The position numbers and the translations under genes are program-made. Below, piece by piece: positions 6,594 through 12,857 of a stretch of 12,857 nt of DNA. The notes beneath the pieces are model-generated. The model saw only the letters and a list, made by a program, of their open reading frames with translations, had not been told where the DNA came from and made no database searches. This stretch comes from Clostridia bacterium (GTDB taxonomy: Bacteria; Bacillota; Clostridia; Christensenellales; Borkfalkiaceae): positions 1-12,857 of the forward strand of contig JAFVSF010000089.1 of assembly GCA_017503885.1 (NCBI GenBank). The letters run 5' to 3'. The number at the start of each line of letters is the position of its first letter. Positions within the stretch are counted from its first letter, which is position 1.

Positions 6594-7667
6594 TTATTCT
6601 TCATCGAATATTGAAATTTGGTCTCTTATTTTAGTTGGAATAGGCTTTCCTAAATGCTCGTAAGCCTTTTTCATCGCAATTCTTCCCCTTGGACTTCTAG
6701 AAATAAAGCCCAGTTGCAAAAGATATGGCTCGTAAACGTCTTCAATAGTGTTACTATCTTCATTTATAGTTGCAGCTAAAGTATCAAGACCAACAGGCCC
6801 ACCACCAAACTTCTCTATCATTGAAGTTAAAAGCCTAATATCAATATTGTCTAAGCCAAGTTCATCGATTTCTAGCATATCGAGTGCGTGCTTTGTGTCT
6901 GCCAAAGTAACGGTTTCATGCTTTAAAACTGCAGAAAAATCCCTAACACGTCTTAAAAGTCTATTTGCTATTCTTGGCGTACCACGACTTCTCTTTGCAA
7001 CTTCGATAGACGCATCCGTATCTATTTCTGTGCCAAGTTTAACAGCCGAACGACGAACTATTTCAGCGAGTTCGTCAACGGAATACATTTCAAGCCTTGA
7101 CAAAACACCAAATCTATCACGAAGAGGTGAACTCAACATACCCGCTTTGGTCGTTGCTCCAACCAAAGTAAACTTTTTCAAAGGAATTTGAACAGACCTT
7201 GCAGACGGACCTTTACCAATAATAAAGTCGAGAGAAAAGTCTTCCATTGCAGGATATAAAATCTCTTCTACGTTATGGTTTAATCGATGTATCTCATCAA
7301 TAAACAACACGTCCCCTTCGTTAAGGTTTGTGAGTATTGCCGCCAAATCGCCAGATTTTTCAATGGAAGGACCAGACGTAACCTTTATTTGCACACCCAT
7401 TTCAGCAGCAATAATGTGAGCAAGAGTCGTTTTACCAAGACCTGGAGGTCCATATAATAAAACGTGATCTAACGCTTCCCCACGAAGTTTTGCTGCTTGC
7501 ATAAATATAGCGAGATTAGTCTTTACCTTTTCTTGACCTACGTATCCATCCATAGACTTAGGTCTTAAAACGTTTTCTATCTCATCGTATTCAGTTTTCG
7601 TGCTAACTATTAGGCTTTCTTCGTCTTCGTAAAGCCCACCGTTTTCAAAAAATTCACCGTCTAACAT
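6594..7667 (-). CDS. ruvB: Holliday junction branch-migration helicase RuvB
   Basis: RuvB is the AAA+ hexameric motor that drives branch migration with RuvA. The 357-residue product carries Walker A GPPGLGKT (73-80), Walker B FIDEIH (122-127), sensor 1 GATTKAG (170-176) and the arginine-finger block SPLRDRFG (180-187). The C-terminal winged-helix domain contains GGGPVGLDTLA and YEPYLLQLGFI.RSPRGR. It has about 20 extra residues at the N-terminus before the conserved LRPKSMDGYVGQ, which is common. AGGT at 7675-7678 lies 7 nt upstream of the start, overlapping the end of ruvA, so the two genes are tightly coupled. Confidence 0.97.
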   Translation of the reverse strand: MLDGEFFENGGLYEDEESLIVSTKTEYDEIENVLRPKSMDGYVGQEKVKTNLAIFMQAAKLRGEALDHVLLYGPPGLGKTTLAHIIAAEMGVQIKVTSGPSIEKSGDLAAILTNLNEGDVLFIDEIHRLNHNVEEILYPAMEDFSLDFIIGKGPSARSVQIPLKKFTLVGATTKAGMLSSPLRDRFGVLSRLEMYSVDELAEIVRRSAVKLGTEIDTDASIEVAKRSRGTPRIANRLLRRVRDFSAVLKHETVTLADTKHALDMLEIDELGLDNIDIRLLTSMIEKFGGGPVGLDTLAATINEDSNTIEDVYEPYLLQLGFISRSPRGRIAMKKAYEHLGKPIPTKIRDQISIFDEE

Positions 7668-7671
7668 ATTA

Positions 7672-8268
7672 TTACCTATTTAAACTTTGAAGAGCATAGG
7701 AAATAGTTTGTTCTATAGAACAAGCACCTTGCTCACGAGCAAATTTAACTGCATTTTTGGCTTGAGTTCCAGAAAAACCAAGCCCCATTAAAGCAACGAT
7801 TGCGTCTTCTTCATCTTTAGAAAGAGGAAGTGCCGTAGGCTCAATCTTTTTAACCTCGCCAATGCCACCTGCCGAAACACTTTCTCTAAGTTCCAATATA
7901 ATTCTCTCGGCTGATTTTTTACCAAGACCTTTAACTTTAGAAAGAGTTTTAACGTCGTTTGTCGCTATAGCCGTTGCCAAATCACAAACCCTCATACCTG
8001 AAAGAATACCAATACCTATTTTAGGCCCTATACCAGAAACGGATATAAGTTTTAAAAACATATTCTTTTCTTCTTTAGTATCAAAACCGAAAAGAGCAAC
8101 GCCATCTTCTCTCACTTGAAAGTAAGTATGAATACCTCCCTCGCCTTTTTCGCAAAGTCTTGCAAAAGCAGCAGAAGAGCAAAAAATTTCATAACCGATA
8201 CCGTTATTTTCTAAAATAACGCCACCGTCGAATCTATCTATAACTTTTCCTTTAATATATGCTATCAT
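7672..8268 (-). CDS. ruvA: Holliday junction recognition protein RuvA
   Basis: RuvA binds the four-way junction as a tetramer and loads RuvB. At 198 residues it has normal length. It has the N-terminal OB-fold (MIAYIKGKV to about 62, including GIGYEIF), two helix-hairpin-helix motifs (VSGIGPKIG at 77-85 and VKGLGKKSAERI at 112-123), a linker and the C-terminal domain III (about 150-198) that contacts RuvB. It begins 6 nt after the ruvC stop, with the ribosome site TAGGT overlapping that stop. ruvC-ruvA-ruvB is a standard resolvasome operon. Confidence 0.96.
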   Translation of the reverse strand: MIAYIKGKVIDRFDGGVILENNGIGYEIFCSSAAFARLCEKGEGGIHTYFQVREDGVALFGFDTKEEKNMFLKLISVSGIGPKIGIGILSGMRVCDLATAIATNDVKTLSKVKGLGKKSAERIILELRESVSAGGIGEVKKIEPTALPLSKDEEDAIVALMGLGFSGTQAKNAVKFAREQGACSIEQTISYALQSLNR

Positions 8269-8274
8269 AACTAC

Positions 8275-8769
8275 CTATTTTATGCCAAATGGCGTTTTAA
8301 ATCTACTTGTTTGACTATGAGTTAACGCTACTGCTAAAGCATCGGCAGCATCGTCCGGCTTTGGAACTTTTTCAAGCCTTAAAAATGTTTTTACCATCGC
8401 TTGAATTTGCCTTTTTTCAGCCCTGCCATAACCTGTTAACGCTTGCTTAATTTGTAGTGGTGTATATTCGTATAATTTTCCACATTCTTTTACGCAAGTT
8501 AAAATTATTACTCCCCTTGCTTGGGCAACGTTTATTGCAGTGGTAATATTCGTATTAAAAAACAATTCTTCTAAAGCAATTTCATCGGGCTTAAACTTAT
8601 CGATAAGTTTTTTTATACCGACTTCTAGCATAGCAAGACGGGTTGGCATCTTTTCTTCTTTAGGAGTAGTTACAACCCCGTAATCAATAACCGTAGAATT
8701 GCCCTTTTCACTTTTTATAACACCCCACCCAACAGTTGCAAAGCCAGGGTCTATTCCAAGAATAATCAT
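8275..8769 (-). CDS. ruvC: Holliday junction resolvase RuvC
   Basis: RuvC is a dimeric RNase H-fold endonuclease that cuts Holliday junctions. Starting at the ATG at 8769, the 164-residue protein begins MIILGIDPGFATVGWGV, exactly as in the family. A TTG at 8781 also opens the frame but would add four unusual residues. The four catalytic acids are Asp7, Glu67 (ALEELF), Asp140 and Asp143 (DAADALAVALTH). It is the first gene of the ruv-queA-tgt operon, with a short leader from the promoter at 8798-8826 and only a weak GGGT-type ribosome site. Confidence 0.96.
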   Translation of the reverse strand: MIILGIDPGFATVGWGVIKSEKGNSTVIDYGVVTTPKEEKMPTRLAMLEVGIKKLIDKFKPDEIALEELFFNTNITTAINVAQARGVIILTCVKECGKLYEYTPLQIKQALTGYGRAEKRQIQAMVKTFLRLEKVPKPDDAADALAVALTHSQTSRFKTPFGIK

Positions 8770-8797
8770 AATAACCCACAATAATTTTATATTTTAT

Positions 8798-8826
8798 ATT
8801 CTAATATAAAAGATAAAAATAGTCAA
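8798..8826 (-). promoter_or_regulatory. Promoter of the ruvCAB-queA-tgt operon
   Basis: The -35 TTGACT (8821-8826) and -10 TAGAAT (8798-8803) are spaced 17 bp on the minus strand. The predicted start near 8791 gives a leader of only about 22 nt before the ruvC ATG. No LexA/DinR-type operator was evident around it. Confidence 0.7.
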
Positions 8827-8865
8827 GTGAATACACCTTTTAGTCTTTAAAAACACGTGCTAATA

Positions 8866-8908
8866 AATAAAAAAACGTGGCGTAGCAAAAAACTCGCTAA
8901 ACCACGTT
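8866..8908 (-). terminator. Terminator downstream of yebC
   Basis: On the minus strand, AACGTGG (8902-8908) pairs with CCACGTT (8874-8880). TAGC/GCTA pairs further in, across a small internal loop. The T-run of 7 or more residues follows. It ends the methyltransferase-yebC transcript about 130 nt after the yebC stop. Confidence 0.8.
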
Positions 8909-8929
8909 AAATAATATCTTTTTCTTCGC

Positions 8930-8993
8930 CTATAAGACGAAATTTATAATTACTCCGTCTTATAGACAATATCTAAACAACGGCTAACCGTTG
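8930..8993 (-). other. Two inverted repeats in the yebC 3' region
   Basis: Reading on the minus strand, CAACGG-ttag-CCGTTG (8978-8993) is followed by CTATAAGACG paired with CGTCTTATAG (8956-8965 with 8930-8939) around a 16-nt loop. Neither is followed by a T-run, so they are not terminators by themselves. They lie between the yebC stop and the real terminator and would fold into the mRNA tail. The rest of 8770-9036 holds only the ruvC promoter and that terminator. Confidence 0.5.
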
Positions 8994-9036
8994 ACAATAT
9001 AAATATGCCCATAAAACAGTTAATTATACGCTTTTA

Positions 9037-9777
9037 TTAGTCCTCGTCATCCTCTTCTGGAAGATCTACGTTATGATAAACTTCTTGTACGTCGTCGTTA
9101 TCATCAAACATATCAAGCATTTTGTTGAAAGATACAAGTTGTTCTGCACTTAAAGTTATCTTATCGTTAGGAATCATCATAACGCCTGCTTCGATAAATT
9201 CAAAACTTTTTTCTTCAAAATACTTTCTAACAGCAGAGAAATCAGATGGAGTTGTTCATATTTCGTAAGAATCTTCTTCAACAACAACGTCTTCTGCACC
9301 AGCCTCTAAAGCCATTTCCATAACGGCGTCTTCATCAAGTTCTACCGTTCTTTCAATAACGATAACACCCTTGTTTTCAAACATATAAGAAACTGAACCT
9401 GTAGTACCGAGGTTACCTCCACACTTATCGAAAATGTGACGCACGTCGCCACCTGTTCTATTCTTGTTGTCAGTAAGAGTTTTAACGATTACTGCACTGC
9501 CACCGATACCATAGCCTTCGTAAGTGAGGTTTTCGTAGTTAACACCAGAAAGTTCGCCTGATGCTTTTGCAATACTTCTTTTAATGTTATCATTTGGCAT
9601 GTTTGCAGCTTTTGCTTTTGCTATTGCATCGGCAAGTTTACTGTTTGTGTATGGGTCTGGGTTACCCTTTGCTGCTACTGCAAGTTCTCTACCAAGTTTA
9701 GTAAAGATTTTACCTTTTACAGCATCAGTTTTAGCCTTTTTATTTTTAATATTTGCCCATTTGCTATGTCCTGACAT
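9037..9777 (-). pseudogene. yebC: YebC/TACO1-family protein with an in-frame TGA
   Basis: The first 173 residues are a textbook YebC (MSGHSKWANIKNKKAKTDA, then YEGYGIGGSAVIV, DNKNRT, FDKCGGNLGTTGSVSYMF and ALEAGAEDVV). The frame then meets TGA at 9256-9258. Without it the same frame continues for 72 residues as TTPSDFSAVRKYFEEK and later MLDMFDDNDDVQEVYHNVDL to a TAA-TAA at 9037. This gives the normal full length of about 246 residues. YebC/TACO1 proteins are linked to translation of difficult (proline-rich) sequences or to transcription regulation. The TGA falls in the E-(I/V)-x-T segment before domain III, where homologues often have Tyr or Thr. A strong AAGGAG (9785-9790) precedes the start. 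I cannot tell whether the TGA is a real nonsense mutation, a polymorphism or an error. Confidence 0.85.
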
Positions 9778-9792
9778 AATTTTTCTCCTTTT

Positions 9793-10548
9793 TTAGTTAA
9801 TCAAAGATCTATTTTTACCTTCAGTCAATTCATAAATTGATATTGCTAAAGAAACGCCTGCATTAAGGCTTTCGCTATGGCTTGCCATAGGTATTTTTAT
9901 GGTATGTTTTGCAAGATTTCTAATCTCTTGCGACACCCCGTTTGCCTCGTTGCCGATAACCAAACAATACTTATCGGGAGGGTTAAACGCAAATACGTTT
10001 TCACCATTCATATCTGCAACGATTATTGGCGTATTTTCCATAACTAACGCCACGTCTTCTCTCTTTAAAATTGAAAGATTTACAAAGAAAATACCACTCA
10101 TTGAAGAGCGTACTGCCTTTGGAGAATAGACGTCGCAACAGTCAACTAAATACACGTCTTTTATACCTACTGCAACGCAAGTTCTTATTATAGTACCCAT
10201 GTTGCCGGGATCACTTATTCCGTCAAGCAAAACGCAAGGTTTTGTCGGAGTTTTTGGCTCAACGAATTCCTCTTTTAAAACAGCTAAAACACCTTGTGGA
10301 GTAACAGCATCAGAAACGTGAGAAAAAACTTCTTCGCTAACCTCGATTTTCTCTATTTCGTAGCACGAAAAACGGGCAAGCCCTTCACTTGTGCCAACTA
10401 AAAGTTTTACACTTTTGTTTGCCGACAGTGCCTCGCTTACCATCTTATACCCTTCAACGATAAATAAACCACTTTTCTTACGGAATTTTTTATCTTTTAA
10501 AGAGGCAATTTCTTTAATTTTGGGATTGCTCTTTGACGTTATTATCAT
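9793..10548 (-). CDS. SpoU/TrmH-family RNA 2'-O-methyltransferase
   Basis: A SPOUT-fold SAM-dependent methyltransferase, probably acting on 23S rRNA. The 251 residues have an N-terminal substrate-binding domain (about 1-92, with FIVEGYKMV and ending VTPQGVLAV) and a SpoU catalytic domain with its three motifs. These are DPGNMGTIIRT (113-123), LVIGNEANGVS (196-206) and IPM.SHSESLNAGVSLAI (219-236). Its place directly after rplT is the usual one in Bacillota. The ATG lies 17 nt after a strong terminator stem and has no visible Shine-Dalgarno sequence. Its expression must come from read-through or an unseen promoter. The exact rRNA target cannot be assigned from sequence. Confidence 0.92.
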   Translation of the reverse strand: MIITSKSNPKIKEIASLKDKKFRKKSGLFIVEGYKMVSEALSANKSVKLLVGTSEGLARFSCYEIEKIEVSEEVFSHVSDAVTPQGVLAVLKEEFVEPKTPTKPCVLLDGISDPGNMGTIIRTCVAVGIKDVYLVDCCDVYSPKAVRSSMSGIFFVNLSILKREDVALVMENTPIIVADMNGENVFAFNPPDKYCLVIGNEANGVSQEIRNLAKHTIKIPMASHSESLNAGVSLAISIYELTEGKNRSLIN

Positions 10549-10556
10549 AAAAGAAA

Positions 10557-10596
10557 ATATAAAAGCTAGGCGAATAGGTAAAACCTTTCGCCTAGC
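10557..10596 (-). terminator. Strong terminator after rplT
   Basis: GCTAGGCGAA (10587-10596 on the minus strand) pairs perfectly with TTCGCCTAGC (10565-10574). Inside it, AGGT and ACCT pair around a TTT loop. The tail TTTTATATTTT follows. It closes the infC-rpmI-rplT unit 12 nt after the rplT stop. Confidence 0.88.
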
Positions 10597-10607
10597 CCCT
10601 AATTTAA

Positions 10608-10961
10608 TTATTTAAGTTGTGCCTTTGCAGTTTCGGTAAGAGCGGTGAATCCTGCAAGATCAGTAATAGCCATATCAGAAAGAACTTTTCTGTTAAGGTT
10701 GATACCAGCAAGTTTAAGACCGTGCATGAAAGTGCTATATGACATACCGTTAGCACGGCAACCAGCGTTAATTCTAGCAATCCAAAGCTTACGGAAATCT
10801 CTCTTCTTTGCTTTTCTACCTACGTAAGAATAGGTAAGAGACTTCATTACGGCTTGTCTAGCAACTCTGTAAAGTTTACTCTTTGCTCCGAAATAACCTT
10901 TTGCAAGTTTTAATATCTTTCTACGCTTTTTAACAGCGTTTACACCTCTTTTAATACGCAT
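10608..10961 (-). CDS. rplT: 50S ribosomal protein bL20
   Basis: bL20 is an early assembly protein of the large subunit that also represses its own operon by binding the infC leader. The 117 residues match the family throughout: MRIKRGVNAVKKRRKILKLAKGYFG, SLTYSYVGRKAKKRDFRKLWIARINA, GMSYSTFMHGLK and LNRKVLSDMA. AAGGAG precedes the ATG. It follows rpmI by 18 nt and is the last gene before the strong terminator. Confidence 0.98.
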   Translation of the reverse strand: MRIKRGVNAVKKRRKILKLAKGYFGAKSKLYRVARQAVMKSLTYSYVGRKAKKRDFRKLWIARINAGCRANGMSYSTFMHGLKLAGINLNRKVLSDMAITDLAGFTALTETAKAQLK

Positions 10962-10979
10962 ATTCGGTTTCTCCTTTTA

Positions 10980-11180
10980 TTATTTCTTGTAAGGAATAAG
11001 AGTCTTTACGGTCTTTTCCTGAGTTGCTGATACGTAAGTACCGGTTCTAAGTCTTCTCTTTCTCTTAGTAGACTTTTTGCTAAGAATGTGGCTCTTACCC
11101 TGGCTGTATCTCTTTACTTTGCCAGTTCCCGTAACCTTAAAACGCTTCTTTGCACCGCTGTGCGATTTCATTTTTGGCAT
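10980..11180 (-). CDS. rpmI: 50S ribosomal protein bL35
   Basis: Small basic large-subunit protein. The 66 residues are full length, with MPKMKSHSGAKKRFKVTGTGKVKR at the N-terminus and TYVSATQEKTVKTLIPYKK at the C-terminus, as expected for bL35. GGAGG lies 8 nt before the ATG. It sits between infC and rplT in the conserved order, 26 nt after the infC stop. Confidence 0.98.
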   Translation of the reverse strand: MPKMKSHSGAKKRFKVTGTGKVKRYSQGKSHILSKKSTKRKRRLRTGTYVSATQEKTVKTLIPYKK

Positions 11181-11206
11181 AATTTTGTCCTCCGAAATTT
11201 ATTCTA

Positions 11207-11725
11207 TCAGTTAGATTTTGAGGGGGCGAGAATCATTAAAATGTTTCTGCCTTCAAAAAGTGGGCGTTTTTCCATAACTGCAACGTCACCAACGATTTCG
11301 AAAAATCTGTTCATTACGTCTACACCTAAAGAAGAATGCGCGTTTTGTCTTCCTCTCATCTTGATTGAAACCTTAACTTTGTTGCCACCGGCAAGGAATT
11401 TTTGGGCTTGACGTGCTTTTACGTTTAAATCGCCAATGTCAATCGTCATAGAAAGCCATATTTCCTTAAGCTCAACGACCTTTTGGTTCTTTTTAGCTTC
11501 TTTTTGTTTTTTAAGCTGTTCAAATTTATACTTGCCGTAGTCCATAATCTTACAAACGGGCGGATTTGCAGTTGCCGCTATTTTTACAAGGTCAAGATTA
11601 TTTTCCTCTGCAATTCTTAAAGCTTCACTTGAGCTTACGATACCGAGCTGCTCACCGTCTGAACCTATAAGACGGACTTCGCGATCTCTAATGTCTTCGT
11701 TAATTTGAATTTGATCTTTACTAAT
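11207..11725 (-). CDS. infC: Translation initiation factor IF-3 (ATT start codon)
   Basis: IF-3 binds the 30S subunit and polices start-codon choice. The full-length protein (172 residues) starts SKDQIQINEDIRDREVRLI after the initiator, with SEALRIAEENNLDLVKI and ANPPVCKIMDYGKYKFEQ completing the N-terminal domain. The C-terminal domain follows, with VKVSIKMRGRQ and later ILMILAPSK. Between an upstream in-frame TAA and the internal ATG at 11545 there is no ATG, GTG or TTG, although the encoded sequence is unmistakably IF-3. The ATT at 11723-11725, 9 nt after GGAAGG (11735-11740), is therefore the start. This matches the rare AUU start of E. coli infC, which IF-3 itself discriminates against for autoregulation. 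The gene ends TGA directly followed by TAG. Confidence 0.93.
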   Translation of the reverse strand: MSKDQIQINEDIRDREVRLIGSDGEQLGIVSSSEALRIAEENNLDLVKIAATANPPVCKIMDYGKYKFEQLKKQKEAKKNQKVVELKEIWLSMTIDIGDLNVKARQAQKFLAGGNKVKVSIKMRGRQNAHSSLGVDVMNRFFEIVGDVAVMEKRPLFEGRNILMILAPSKSN

Positions 11726-11886
11726 GGTAGTGTACCTTCCAATTTAAAATTCCCTATACAAACAAAAAGGGTTGCTTTAAACATAAAGCACCCTACATAC
11801 CTATAACGCAGACTTATAGCACTTGCGTTAAAAAATATGCGCCGTTTCAAAAAATCTTACGGCGAGAAGGGTAACTTCTGCTTAGC
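11726..11886 (-). ncRNA. Structured infC leader with attenuator (L20-leader type)
   Basis: The ~160-nt leader between the predicted transcription start and the infC ATT contains a series of minus-strand hairpins: AGAAG/CTTCT (11865-11879), CGCCGT/ACGGCG (11840-11864), AACGCA/TGCGTT (11805-11829) and then an intrinsic terminator. In Bacillota, bL20 binds such a leader and favours premature termination. Position, operon and terminator fit that class. I assign it by context and folding, not by a covariance match. Confidence 0.7.
11761..11793 (-). terminator. Attenuator terminator inside the infC leader
   Basis: On the minus strand, GGGTGCTTT (11785-11793) pairs with AAAGCAACCC (11769-11778) with one bulged A and a 6-nt loop. 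TTTTTGTT follows. It lies upstream of infC, so it would act conditionally. Confidence 0.75.
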
Positions 11887-11892
11887 ATAGAT

Positions 11893-11921
11893 ATATTACC
11901 ACACGGCAAAGATTATGTCAA
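11893..11921 (-). promoter_or_regulatory. Consensus promoter for infC-rpmI-rplT
   Basis: Perfect -35 TTGACA (11916-11921) and -10 TAATAT (11893-11898) with a 17-bp spacer on the minus strand. The predicted start near 11886 defines the structured leader. Confidence 0.82.
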
Positions 11922-11956
11922 ATGTTTTTACTCTTTTATTAAAAATTTTTTTCATC

Positions 11957-11983
11957 CACGCGCGTGCATTATATTATATAATG
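11957..11983. repeat. Two adjacent palindromes upstream of the infC promoter
   Basis: CACGCGCGTG (11957-11966), a perfect 10-bp palindrome, is directly followed by CATTATATTATATAATG (11967-11983), a 17-nt palindrome with a single central base. They lie 36-62 bp upstream of the -35 box. The function is unknown. The 11986-12023 stretch beyond holds nothing I can support. Confidence 0.4.
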
Positions 11984-12023
11984 TTTTTTACTGCTTTTGA
12001 TTTATGCCATACTTACGAATACA

Positions 12024-12068
12024 AGCAAAAAGCGCGCCACGACTTATATTACTAAATCGTGACACGCT
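12024..12068 (-). terminator. Terminator after the parvulin-like gene
   Basis: AGCGTGTCACGA (12057-12068 on the minus strand) pairs with TCGTGGCGCGCT (12031-12042) with two G-U wobbles. TTTTTG follows (a T-run with one preceding stem T). It begins about 19 nt after the stop at 12087. Confidence 0.75.
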
Positions 12069-12086
12069 CATTTATTTTAACAATTC

Positions 12087-12857
12087 TTACTCTTCAGACT
12101 CTTCTACAAGGTCGCTGTAAACCTTTTCGTATTTAACAACTACACCGGTATCGCTGTTAAGACCTTGTTGAATATAGGTGTTAGCAAGCTTACTGATAAC
12201 ATTGCTTTCCAAGAGAGCGTTAGTTGCTTCAAGGAAATTGTAAGCAACGGTATCCTCGTCTTCCTCTTCACCGCTTATGAGGTCTAAAATAAACTGTTGC
12301 TTACCTGCATCGCCTTCTACCGTGTAGATAAGCTCGCTTACCTTCTTGGTACAAAGAACGATGTGAAGACCGTACTCGTAAGAGCCGAACATCATATATG
12401 CACCTGCGCCACCTGCGAAATAGTCAGGATCTGAAGGATCTAAACCGTTACCGTTACAAACAATTTCTGCAGCCTTTGCAAATGCTGAAACGTATTGATT
12501 TGAACTGGTAATTGGCGAATAGAGATATCCGAGATAGCTGTTGAAATTACCCTCGTCTGAGCTGTATGCAAACTTAAGGTCCTCAAATCTTTCTTTTAAC
12601 GCTTCGTCATAGTCAACCTGACCAGCCTTGTTTAATTCTACGGCTTATACACCGAGAACGTCTGCTACAACACCTTTAAAGTAGTCAAAATCTCTCTTTT
12701 CAGGCTTTACACCAAAATAGTTGAAATGAAGAACCTTGTTGCCGTCCTCGTCTTCCTCTTCGTGAGCGGTAACACTTTCAAAAGAACCGTCGTAATAAGC
12801 TAAAACGTCAGTATAAACGTAATCGTCGGTAAATCTGACTCTGTCACCCTCTAATAC
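12087..12857 (-). pseudogene. Parvulin-like (PpiC-type) foldase, C-terminal part, with an in-frame TAA
   Basis: The frame is open from the window edge downwards (VLEGDRVRFTDDYVYTDVLAYY onwards), except for one TAA at 12645-12647, between VVADVLGV and AVELNKAGQVDYDE. It then runs to a TAA at 12087, for 255 further sense codons in total. The segment YSSDEGNFNSYLGYLYS, then AFAKAAEIV, then SYEYGLHIVLCTKKV resembles the parvulin fold (GGDLG..., F..AAF, YGYHII.V). That would suit an extracytoplasmic prolyl isomerase or foldase, but catalytic residues are not clear. Acidic clusters (EEEDED twice) punctuate it. The N-terminus and any signal peptide lie outside the window. An ATG at 12395 after the TAA is inside the domain and is not a natural start. 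Confidence 0.5.

Noticed and set aside
8770..8781. RuvC start at TTG 8781
   Set aside because: It adds four residues not found in the family. ATG 8769 gives the canonical MIILGIDPG start.
8991..9020. Plus-strand TTGACA at 8991-8996 as a promoter
   Set aside because: No acceptable -10 box at 16-18 bp, and no plus-strand gene downstream.
9256..9258. TGA read as tryptophan, glycine or selenocysteine (genetic code change or recoding)
   Set aside because: infC ends naturally at TGA, tryptophan is encoded by TGG (for example in tgt), no other accepted gene contains TGA, and the homologous YebC position is not a conserved Trp or Cys. A single lesion is simpler.
11207..11545. infC starting at the internal ATG (112 residues)
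   Set aside because: It would remove the whole conserved N-terminal domain that is clearly encoded upstream in the same frame, and there is no ribosome site before that ATG.

Overview
The window reads as ordinary low-GC chromosomal core DNA from a Clostridia-type Bacillota, probably an uncultured anaerobe. Three things support this: AT-rich promoters and AGGAGG-type ribosome binding sites, the gene order infC-rpmI-rplT-SpoU methylase, and the chain yebC-ruvC-ruvA-ruvB-queA-tgt-yajC-(TIGR04086-like)-secD-secF-recJ. Every gene I accept lies on the minus strand, so the biological reading direction runs from base 12857 down to base 1. The family, genus and species cannot be fixed from this sequence.

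Layout in transcription order. (1) 12857-12087: the C-terminal part of a secreted or surface parvulin-like (PpiC-type) protein, interrupted by an in-frame TAA and closed by a terminator. (2) 11921-10557: a consensus promoter, a structured leader containing an attenuator (L20-leader type), then infC with an ATT start codon, rpmI, rplT and a strong terminator. (3) 10548-8866: a SpoU-family rRNA methyltransferase and yebC, the latter broken by an in-frame TGA, then a hairpin-rich tail and a terminator. (4) 8826-4440: a promoter followed by the tightly packed ruvC-ruvA-ruvB-queA-tgt operon (Holliday-junction processing plus queuosine tRNA modification). (5) 4382-3403: yajC with its own likely promoter, a terminator, and a small TIGR04086/YrzE-like membrane protein gene carrying a -1 frameshift. 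(6) 3293-883: a consensus promoter over a 20-bp palindrome, secD and secF overlapping by one base, and a terminator. (7) 887-652: two diverged tandem copies of a ~110-nt structured intergenic repeat. (8) 621-1: the first 207 codons of recJ.

Functionally, SecD, SecF and YajC form the accessory module of the Sec translocon. RuvABC and RecJ serve recombination and repair. QueA and Tgt act consecutively in queuosine synthesis. IF-3, bL35 and bL20 form the classic autoregulated translation operon.

I found no convincing new multi-gene system. The most interesting signals are the structured tandem repeat upstream of recJ, the ATT-initiated infC with its leader, a terminator whose 3' arm carries the next gene's ribosome binding site, and three independent reading-frame lesions in otherwise intact genes. 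Those lesions may be assembly errors, strain polymorphisms or real decay.
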